Shown: piece after piece, positions 55,565 to 64,000 of the stretch
Layout of the letters: every line of letters begins with the position of its first letter
Numbering within the stretch: the stretch's first letter is position 1
Source: Cryptomeria japonica
Taxonomy: Eukaryota > Streptophyta > Pinopsida > Cupressales > Cupressaceae
NCBI RefSeq assembly: GCF_030272615.1
Contig: NC_081410.1
Span: 510,879,442 to 510,943,441, forward strand
Reading direction: 5' to 3'
Length of the DNA stretch: 64,000 bases
Position numbers and translations under genes: made by a program
Notes under the pieces: model-generated
The model's input: only the letters and a program-made list of their open reading frames with translations
The model's database searches: none
Told to the model about the DNA's origin: nothing

Positions 55565-57029
55565 TGTTGATGTGTGTTTTATGCACATCACATTTCAGAA
55601 TAAAATACCAAGGTAACTTACCCTCTCTTGAACAAAATCACCTCAGACGCTAAGAATGAGATCAACTAAAATGATTCCAAGGTTTCTACATGTCAAGTCT
55701 TGACAAGTGGATAACTCAATGGTCGATGTGAATTGCTGTATTCACTTGGGGACTTACGCAAAATGTCTGGATTATCTTCTTCAATCATGAAGATGTGGAA
55801 TAGGTGTATTGACAACTTAAGATTTATCAATGAAGCTCCAGACTTAATTCTTAATTTCTTGCTAAAAAATGGGCAAAAGGAATAGGGTTCAGGAAATCTA
55901 TTGTAGGCCTAGAAATGTAGGAAATGATAAACAGATCTACTGGAATCAAACTAGGCAAGGTTTCACAAACAGGTATTGACACAAGCTTAGTGCAATTGTC
56001 TAAGGTATACTTAAAGATTTTCACGCTATCACCATCAAACGTTGACACCATCCAAGTTGATGCTTGTCAAGGGATGCGTAATAGTTGAAGTTTCCAGTTG
56101 ACCACACAAGGCGCACTTACCAGCAACAAGAGGCTAGTGGTATGGATTAAGGATTCCACATAAATAAATTCAACAAATATTTCACTCAATCTAACATACA
56201 TGAAAATAAATTCTAATCTTAAATTCTAATCTAACTTGAAGGAATTGAGAACCATGAATGCAAACACAACACTTGAAGAGCAAAATCACCAACAATTGAA
56301 CAATGATTATGATTCAAATAGCTGCAACATATACCAACAATTCTACAAAAACTCTCTTACAAATGAGAGACAAGGAGGCATATATAGAGTCTCTTACAAA
56401 ATGGATGACCAAGATTGATCCAAGATCAACGGCCAAGATCATGCCAACAAAACCCTAGAATTGCCCTAATCAGGGTTTGCATAAAAAGTGGCGCCACCTA
56501 CATATGGCCCAATAAAAAGATACCTAGTCATAAAATAGGAAAATCTTCTAGAAGATTCCTCCCTGCATCTCTCTCTCACTTTGCATACTCCAAGAATCTG
56601 GCCAATACTGAATCTAACTCCCTCATGGAAATGCTAAGCAAGGTATCCAGCTCTAAGTCCAGTGAATCCGAGGAAGCATCCAAAGTGTTCTCCGAATCTG
56701 GCATGAGCTTCTGCGAACTATGAACATGAATCAACAAAGAGACCAAGTCGTCTATCTGACTCTTCTTCAAAGAGTCCAAGTGGCAAAAATACATAAACTT
56801 CATCTTGTCTCTTAATTCGGCTAAGTGATTAAAGTATCAACGCTTGCAACTTGATCCTATAACCTCAAAACCCCTAAACGACACTAGGCATGATCAAAAC
56901 TCCGAGACTCGGGCATGGGAAACACAAAATTGCCCACTAAGCAGCCAAAACCCTAACCTAACAATGCAGAAAGCAGGAAAAGAGGGGGTCCCTGTTAGCA
57001 ATGGGGCGATGTGTGAAAAGGTCACAACA
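55565..57029 (-). repeat. 5' LTR of the Tat-like element (1,465 bp)
   Basis: It matches 46361-47829 along its length, with TGTTGTGACC at its start (57029 side) and CACATCAACA at its end. The telo-box-like element is near 56460 and a TATA stretch (CTATATATGCC on the minus strand) is near 56385. Confidence 0.93.
56576..56803 (-). pseudogene. C-terminal remnant of the LTR-encoded protein in the 5' LTR
   Basis: 75 codons match the fragment at 47316-47603 in the other LTR (SLKKSQIDDLVSLLIHVHSS, SVLARFLEYAK) with a short internal deletion and an earlier stop. The presence in both LTRs shows that the fragment was part of the LTR when the element inserted. Confidence 0.8.
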
Positions 57030-57620
57030 AAACCTTTGACGAGATGTTTGGTTCCTGGTTCCCAATGGGGTGGGAATCCTTGACAAAAAGGAAAGTTGGA
57101 AACATTTCGGATATTTTCTAAAAGAGTAGGAACCTCTGATAAGGTTGTCAGCTCCTAGTTCCCATCAGGGTGGTAACCCTTGACAAAATGAAAACAAAGA
57201 TGTACACGTAAGAATTTGGGAAAATCAAATTAAATGTTAACATGTGGCCGAGTTTGATTGCAACATTTGTGGCGTTCAGTTGCTAGTTTGACAGTTGAAC
57301 TTCCTCACATAGGAAGTACATAAAGCTGGCAAGTGATGGCTTTGGGAGGCTGGTGACACCCTGGTTAATGGGATCCTAGATTTTGGGGAGAGGAATAATT
57401 GTCTCAGAAGGAGACTTGTTTAGAAGAATGAAAATTTGTAAACATTGTCCTCCTGCTGCACGCATGAATAGAATACTGTGAATTTGTTGATTTGTTGTGA
57501 TTGTGGATGCTGGGAATAAAATTTAGATTGTTCTTTCTGTTATGGATTTATGCTTGCACTGTGTTGTGTTGGCTGCGTGACTGGGGTGTTTGGTAAAACA
57601 CCTTGGTCATGAATGCATCA
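57030..57620 (+). repeat. Minisatellite units and tail of the old host repeat
   Basis: 57030-57200 holds about two units of the roughly 105 bp repeat (GGTTCCTGGTTCCCAATGGG then GTGGGAATCCTTGACAAAAAG). 57200-57620 follows as unique-looking sequence that could be the R/U5 of the same old LTR element. No open frame is significant. Confidence 0.5.
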
Positions 57621-60600
57621 ATTCCCATCCTTGTAACAAAATCAAAAGAATTAGAATGTGACTCAAGACAGTCGAAAGAGTGAGCACTCACTTTGGAGGA
57701 ACGTCTACTTGTATTTGCTTAATAATAACCATGAATTCAACAACTATTTTATATTATGCTTATTTAATACTGATTATGGTCCATATTGCTGTCAACAAGT
57801 GCATTTGTGTGCATATTCAGTAACGATTGTGGTCCATAAAACCATATCACTGAGAGGCAATGTCTCCAACGATTCTTGTGATTTAAGTGTCCTATTAGAT
57901 GTTGCATATATAGCTAACATGATCATCCACCACATTTTTTTAAGTTCTATGGATCTCCAAGCACCGTTCCAATATTGATATTCAGAAAAACCTTCGAAGA
58001 AGCTGGAAGGCTCAATGATTCTAGCTTTAAGCCTACCTATTTCTTTATAGTTAACCTAGTTTATGCTCAATACCAGCATTTTGAGAAGCTTCTGTAGACA
58101 CTACATTCCAATAGTTTGTATGTCAGTAAATCCATTTGTCAATTGATTTGTGAGATTTCTGTACACTTCCGTATTTGCATTTAGTTGATCAGGGTAGTCA
58201 TGTCCGAACACTTGACTAAATCTGTTATTATATACAGTATCATCATACCCCATGCGAGAGCACCTCTTTGTATGGGTGAAAGCTGCCAAAGTTTGCTTTG
58301 TTGGCTTTACATCTGCCAAATGCAATTGCTTTAAAAATCTAAGGCCTTTTTAAATTCACGTATTGCTTTACTCATGCAAATCCCCAAACAATCATAGTCC
58401 TTGAGATAACTTAAACTGCTAGGAAGATCTTCCTGAAAAGACTTGAAGCCTCTTCATTAACATCATTTGTGCACTAAAAAATAAATATATGGGTAGTCAA
58501 CCATGTCAAACAATAATCTGCTTATAAAGTCTCCAAAACCATTTAAATGGCGTAAGATGGGAGGATGCTGACAAAGGCTGAAGAGACTATCTTGATTCTT
58601 AACCACCAAAAACATCATTTTGTTTAACAATATTCAAGGCTTTATTGACAGGTCCATTTTATTCATATCCAGCAAAGATATCTCTCAAAGAAACTGTGTA
58701 AGAAACAACTTATGATTGAGCTTGTTTGCAATCTGTTGCACAGCTGATCTGACTAAAGGTTTATATATTTTATGTTAACAAAGATACTGTTCTGATTTTC
58801 TGGAAAGTTTCCAGCTTTGTTGTATTGGGAGATTGTGGCAAGAGGGATGAGAATATTCCTTGATGCAAAACCTTGTGTCCGGGTGACATGTACCATCAAT
58901 GTAAAGATGATATAGCTTGCTCAGTGTGCAAGGAGATTCTCTAGGGCATTGTGGCACTACACTCAAAAGTACCCATAATTAATTCTGAGCCATCACAACC
59001 CATTGCATTTGCTTTGTCGTTTCTTATGTTTTTCTCTTTAAAAATTAAAAGTGTTTTATATACACATATGGCACATTTTACATTTACAAACAAAAATACA
59101 GAACGAAGGCAAACTGAACATTATCAGGGCATTTAAAGTTTTTATGAGGTTTACTTTGAACTTTGAATAGATTTAATTTTTTAGTTAAATTATAAGCCAG
59201 AATGGGGGTTTTTCTTTTAATTTATACTGTTTTTAGATAAAGAGCTCTAGGCTGCCCCTAAAATAGCAGGCTAGAGGCCAGCTGTATACTTGTTACATAA
59301 ACCCTCCTCGGTGAAAGTAAAATAGATATTTTAGAAGTCCCACAATTTTTTATAACTAGCATGTTAATCTTATATAATGTTTGTTTTTATCTATATTTTT
59401 TTATGACATGAAATAACAAAATTAGAAAATTAGGTCTTTCTTTGTTTTTCCAACTAGTACATTGTTATTTTGTTCCTGATTTTTTGCTGATTTTTTCCTG
59501 TTTTAAGCCCTGGTAATTGAATTACATGTATACAAATGGAATGCTGGTGAGTCTGGAAATTAGATGTGTAATTAATGGACATCTACTGAGTTGTCATGCA
59601 GTTATTTGCCAAAAATAGTTTCCAATTATCTTTTTATAATGTTCTCTGAACAAGGAACCTCAGTTGTCATAGCATTTAAGTTTTAATCCATCTTTAAGGA
59701 AATATGGCAATTCTCCTCCTATGGGAAATGTCTCAATTCACAGAACATATCTTCTTCTTAAATTGTGATTGGGTTTCTTGGCACGATACCGCTTGGTAAT
59801 GGTATTGTAAAAACTGATTCGGTTTAACAGCAGAGCCTTGGCATTAGCTTGGAAAATGTTACCAGGTCTGTCATTCCACCTGTAAGCAGTGGTCTGTCTC
59901 ATAGTCTGTTTTTGGCATATCCTCCATTGGGTGCAATTATAGGGGCATAATTTTCAATTTGTTAAATTATGTTGTTTGATAAGAAATATTTTGGTTTCTG
60001 TTATAGGCTTTCTGTAACCGATATTGAAATTATAAAGTTGTTTTTACTATTGAGTCTTCTGTGTTTTTATTTATACATTTGGTGTTATTTGTAGTTCCAT
60101 CAGTATAACCCTCAAGTCTAAGTGCTGATAATTGACCATGCAATAATTCACTTTTGTGGTTACATTCCCACTGCTTCATTCATGCGAGCATCATTTGATG
60201 AAATGAGTAGCAAGAGGATAATTCATGGTCAGGAGAAATGGATGATTGTGCAATGTGAATCACTACTTATAAAAGACAATTCAAGAAAATTGACTTGTTA
60301 TTAAAAAATTGCTATTCAGTGTTTTACATGTTACGCAGGGGTGTGTCTCGGATCCTCCAACCACGTGTCCTTAAGACACAGGCTGACCATTTTCAGGCTA
60401 TTGTGAACATCTGTAACAACCCTTTACTTTCCTAGGGACATATAGACTTACAAAATTTATTGTGAGTTGAAATAATGTTTTATGTGAATTTGATGTATCA
60501 TGTGAAAGTCTAAACTTGAATAATAAACTTGAATAATAATGTCATGTAAGTAAACTTGTAACTAGTATATCTATATTTAAAATATATATGTAAAATATGC

Positions 60601-61204
60601 TGAGAGATATCTTATAATAGAAGAGAATCATCTGTAAAATCAAATCTTCTAAAATACTAAACATCAAGAATACAAATCCATTAAAGTCCTGCATGCAAAA
60701 AGCTGTGAATCTAGCTGGAGACAAGTGGCGAGAGTTCTATTTTATTTGGAGTAATAAAATAACACCTCCTCTAAAGCTGAAACATGACATGTTTCATGCA
60801 TTTTCCCATCATTTGCATGTCAAATTGTTTCAAAAATGGAATTTTGTTTACAAACATTTTGATGTCATTATAGATGCCTCTCGGCATAAATATTTGAATT
60901 TCCACACGTGTTGATGTCTCATAACTAAACTTGTAAATTTGATTTTCAACATGCGCACACACATACACGTCCTTGAAGGAGGTCTTCAGAGCTGCCCTCC
61001 TAACATGTGTCCCATAGTCCTCGTATGAAAAACACCCTGGAACATTGGTGTTCAAAGTTGTAGGTTCTCCAATCCTTAAAGTTGGGTTTCTAAATGCTAG
61101 AGTTGTCAAACTTAGAGAAAAAGACCACTAACTATGATTAGGTAGGGACAAAGGTGGACCGATAACTAAGGTGGATAATACTTTCTTTGCTTTTAGACTC
61201 TGCT
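57620..61204. other. AT-rich DNA with no supported gene
   Basis: About 3.6 kb contains only short, isolated open frames on both strands (the longest about 110 codons). I found no RT, transposase or conserved plant domain motif, no LTR ends that pair up, and no tRNA-like structure. It may be intergenic or intronic DNA between insertions. TGTAACAACCCTTTAC near 60412 looks like an LTR start but has no partner. Confidence 0.5.
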
Positions 61205-61300
61205 AGGCCAATGGGGGTATTTCGCGAGGTGCTATATTAAAGATAAACATGGGCCAATGGGGTAATTCCTTGAGGTGCTATATTTAAGATACACATAGGA
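61205..61300 (+). repeat. Tandem duplication of about 48 bp
   Basis: GGCCAATGGGG(G)TA, GAGGTGCTATAT and AAGATA(A/C)ACAT occur twice in a row. No coding context. Confidence 0.75.
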
Positions 61301-61818
61301 AAATAAAGAAACTCTAGAACGGATTATATCCACTACACAAAATACTCCTATTTGTTTGTCTACATGTTGGTTTGACAATACAAAGATTTCACACCTTTTT
61401 ACAACATATGAATAACCATGCAAAGAGTTTAAAGTTGTTGCTTTGAGAACCCTTAATGATATTTCATACATCTAGACATAGATGTAAAGATAATAAAGGA
61501 GATCGATTTAGTTATTTTGAATGTCTTGGTGAGATGGGAGGTTAAACAGAAATTAAATTGGTGTATTTATCTAGCAAGGGTAGTAGAGTTTCAAGTTTTA
61601 TAAACCAAAGGGGAACATTGATTAAAATCCACTCTATGAACCTTAACGATGGTAACAATAAGGACTATACCTTTCAATTTCACAAATAAGTTGGGCTTTA
61701 TGCATACAAACAAATAGGTATATGAAATTGTAGAAAATTCAATTGAATATAGCTTAGTTATCCATGAAGAAACATATATAATTGTTGTGCTATTTTAATG
61801 AGATTCTCTTGAAAAGAT

Positions 61819-62882
61819 TGTTGGTATTTTGGTATGGTTTTGTCATTGATGTCAACACCTACTGAATACAAGCACTTTGAAGATCTAGCAACATTCATCG
61901 GCAAGCAAGTAAACTGTGCAATAGTTACTGGTATATGGTTCACCGGTACCTAGAATGATATGGAAGACACTTGGTAATGTCGAAGACATCGTGTGGACAC
62001 TTTGTTTTGAAGAATTAATTATTGGTATATTCATATTTGCATATTTGCTTTTACCGGCAAATAGGTCCAGGTTATTTAGGGTTACACCGACAGGTTTATC
62101 TTTTCCAGATCAGCATAGCACGCTAGGGAGATGATTTATTATTGTTATAAATGCATTTAGCTGACATGTTTAATCGGTTATTGCATCACATACTATATTG
62201 TACGAAAAATATTTTATTGTAATATCTTGTAGAGTCGACCTACTAAAATTGGTCTTAGGGTATGGTATAAATGTAAGTTTTTATTGTTTATATCAAGTGT
62301 GAAATGCGAAAAAGAATTGAGTGAAGGTATATGTGAGATCAAGTAGGGATATACACGAGGACATCATTTGAAGGTGAAGTTAGGTTTTTGTAGAAGCATA
62401 TCAACATTACACTAGTACTGAATCCAGCATATGAAGATGCTATTTTGTGCAGTACATTCTCATTGGATTTAACCATCCAACTGTAGTCAGTGTGACTCCC
62501 ATTTTGTGATTGAGCAGTGAGCTCTAGGCCGTTGGCCTTTCTGCATGTGCAGACCCCATTTATGCACATTTATTATCTGCAGTAGTATCATCTGATTGTG
62601 GGTAAGGTTTCCCACTGTGGTTTTTCCCCTTACAAAGTTTCCATGTACAAATATTGGTGTTATGTGTTGTGGATGACTTTATGTTTATGTTTCATGCATT
62701 AATCCTTACCGGTATAGCAATTTATTGTTAACACTGTCTACCGGCATACTTAACTGGTTTACTGGTATTAAGCATCAAGTTGGTTAATTAGTTTTTGGTT
62801 TGAATTTATTAGACAACTGATTAACCCCCCCCCCCCCCCCCCCCCCCCTCCGCCCCTTCTCAGTTATCTCTGAGACCTAACA
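61819..62882 (+). repeat. 5' LTR of the Ty1/copia element
   Basis: It starts TGTTGGTATTTTGGTATGG and ends CTCTGAGACCTAACA. A run of 24 C lies at 62825-62848, at the same relative position as the shorter C-runs in the LTRs of the 21427-35976 element. Confidence 0.85.
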
Positions 62883-62884
62883 AT

Positions 62885-62897
62885 TGGTATCAGAGCC
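62885..62897 (+). other. Primer-binding site of the Ty1/copia element
   Basis: TTGGTATCAGAGCC matches the 3' end complement of initiator-Met tRNA, two bases after the LTR. Confidence 0.93.
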
Positions 62898-62939
62898 TAG
62901 TCCACTTTTTGCAGAAGTTTAACAACTTGAGGAGATCCA

Positions 62940-64000
62940 ATGTCTACTAATAATTTCAGGAAGGACAGTCTTAAACTTGATGGAACCAACTATGGGATAT
63001 GGAAGATCAGAATGGAGACACATCTGAATTGCATTGGTAAAGACATCTGGGAAGTTACTAAGAATGGTTATACTACTGCTGTAGCTGGTCAGATTGCTCC
63101 AACTACCTTAGCTAAAGATGAAGAGAATGATTGCAAAGCAAGAGAAGCACTTTTGTTATCAAATCAACAAATCATGAGATTATCAGATAGGTCTACTGCT
63201 AAAGCTATTTGGGATCACTTGGAAACACTGAATGAAGGAGATTCCACAGTCAAAATTGCAAAACTTGAAAGCTTCCGAGTCAGGTATGAACATCTGAAAA
63301 TGGAAGAAGATGAAAAGATTTCTGCTTTTATGGAAAGAGTAAATGAAATTGTTTTGGGTATTAAATGTTGTGGAGGAACCTTGAGTGATGATGAAATTGT
63401 TTCAAAAATCTTAAGAGGTTTGCCATCGGCATATAAAATGAAGGTTACTGCTATAAATGAGTTAAAACAATGCCTAATACATCAGTAACTAGGGATACAT
63501 TGATTGGAAAACTTTCAGCTTTTGAAATTGAGGAATTTGGTCATGTTGCTACTATAAAGACAGATTTGGCCTTTAAAGCATCAACATCATCTGCTCCATC
63601 ATTTGACAAATCAGACTGGAGAGCCTTTTATGCAAGAGAACTTGAAGAATTCAGAAAGGAGAATGAAGAGCTTGAAGAATTTGAAGCACTATTTGCAAGA
63701 AAAATGCCAAAAGGTCCAATTGGAAGTAAGTATGAAGGTAAAACACCCTTTAAATGTTTTAACTGCAACAAGATTGGTCATATGGCTTCAAGATGCCTTG
63801 ATAGATATGCTAGACTAAGAGAAGAAGTTAGAAGAACATACAAGCCTAATCCTGAATATCAGAGATATAGATTTAAAAAGAACAAAGATAAAACTTGTTA
63901 CATTGCTGATGAAGGTGTGACTGATGATTCTGATGAGGATCCAACTGACAACGGATGGGTTTTTGTTGCTATAACAGAAGATCAACTGACACCTACTGCT
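62940..64000 (+). pseudogene. gag: Ty1/copia Gag (and start of Gag-Pol), one frameshift, incomplete at window end
   Basis: ATG at 62940: MSTNNFRKDSLKLDGTNYGI then WKIRMETHL, the N-terminal signature of plant copia Gag. The UBN2-type core follows (LSDRSTAKAIWDHLETLNEG, KLESFRVRYEHLKMEEDEKI, FMERVNEIVLGI, VSKILRGLPSAYKMKVTAI). Near 63465, at an A-run, the frame shifts by one: the first frame stops at 63488 and the sequence continues from 63470 as MPNTSVTRDTLIGKLSAFEI. A nucleocapsid knuckle CFNCNKIGHMASRC lies near 63753-63794, then an acidic segment (DEGVTDDSDEDPTDNGW) before the window end. Gag packages the element's RNA; the single shift is either decay or an assembly error. Confidence 0.88.

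Larger units (their letters stand above)
46361..57029 (-). mobile_element. Tat-like Ty3/gypsy retrotransposon, full length, minus strand
   Basis: Two LTRs (55565-57029 is 5', 46361-47829 is 3') bound it, with flanks GAACC and AAACC (four of five matching). Reading order on the minus strand is gag, protease, extra RNase H, RT, degenerate RNase H, integrase. LTR starts (TGTTGTGACCTTTTCACACA) and ends (ATAAAACACACATCAACA) are those of giant LTRs A, B and D, so it belongs to the same superfamily but with short LTRs from which most of the protein gene is missing. Every coding block carries stops or shifts. Confidence 0.9.
61819..64000 (+). mobile_element. Ty1/copia retrotransposon, 5' part (continues past the window)
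   Basis: LTR 61819-62882, Met-tRNA primer site at 62885, gag from 62940 with a zinc knuckle near 63750. The window ends before protease, so family placement rests on Gag and primer site. The left flank is GAAAAGAT; the matching duplication would be outside the window. Confidence 0.88.

Noticed and set aside
60412-60440. LTR start TGTAACAACCC
   Set aside because: No matching end, partner copy or target duplication could be found within the window.
60693-61109. Overlapping frames of 73 and 112 codons on opposite strands as a gene
   Set aside because: There is no family motif, no start context or splice support, and each is the other's shadow in AT-rich DNA.

Overview
The window is plant nuclear DNA made almost entirely of nested transposable elements. 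I see no intact conventional host gene. Long Ty3/gypsy and Ty1/copia elements inserted into one another, very long LTRs, plant-type hAT transposase and telo-box/TATA promoters fit a seed plant with a large, repeat-rich genome, most likely a gymnosperm. The conifer assignment is inference, not something the sequence proves.

Layout. 1-3697: a hAT transposase fragment, a truncated antisense giant LTR ending at 2769, and an old GA-rich repeat. 3698-36434: one chromodomain Ty3/gypsy element (target duplication AAGGT on both sides) that has received other elements: a 1.0 kb solo LTR (5770-6767, CTAAC), a hAT-type element (6848-7687, CTTGGGAT), giant LTR A (8658-18205, ATATT/ATATC) and a minus-strand copia-like element (21427-35976, ATCTT). 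The copia-like element in turn holds giant LTR C (26449-32876, CACAT) and a second hAT-type element (33726-34417, CATGCAGG). LTR A is itself split by a 4.3 kb insertion that contains LTR B (11027-14540). 36435-38598 returns to the old GA-rich repeat. 38599-46247 is giant LTR D (exact AGTAG duplication). 46361-57029 is a complete Tat-like Ty3/gypsy element on the minus strand with 1.47 kb LTRs. 57030-61818 is repeat tail and anonymous AT-rich DNA. 61819-64000 is the 5' part of a Ty1/copia element that runs off the window.

The most interesting system is a family of giant LTRs that carry a protein-coding gene. LTR D (7.65 kb) holds an uninterrupted 1,073-codon ORF (41983-45204). It has its own upstream TATA box, a likely 5'UTR intron and a second telo-box/TATA promoter downstream, as expected of a gene lying inside U3. 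LTRs A and C carry decayed, diverged versions of the same protein, and each is flanked by a 5 bp duplication with no second LTR and no pol, so they look like solo LTRs. Both 1.47 kb LTRs of the Tat-like element at 46361-57029 share the same termini and still encode about 75-95 residues matching the C-terminus of this protein. This ties the giant LTRs to a Tat-like Ty3/gypsy lineage. I recognise no known domain in the protein. It has a globular N-terminal half, a charged linker with a basic cluster, and a helical C-terminal part. The upstream U3 of LTRs A, B and D carries a different tandem repeat in each copy, and LTR C carries a repeated motif downstream of its ORF.
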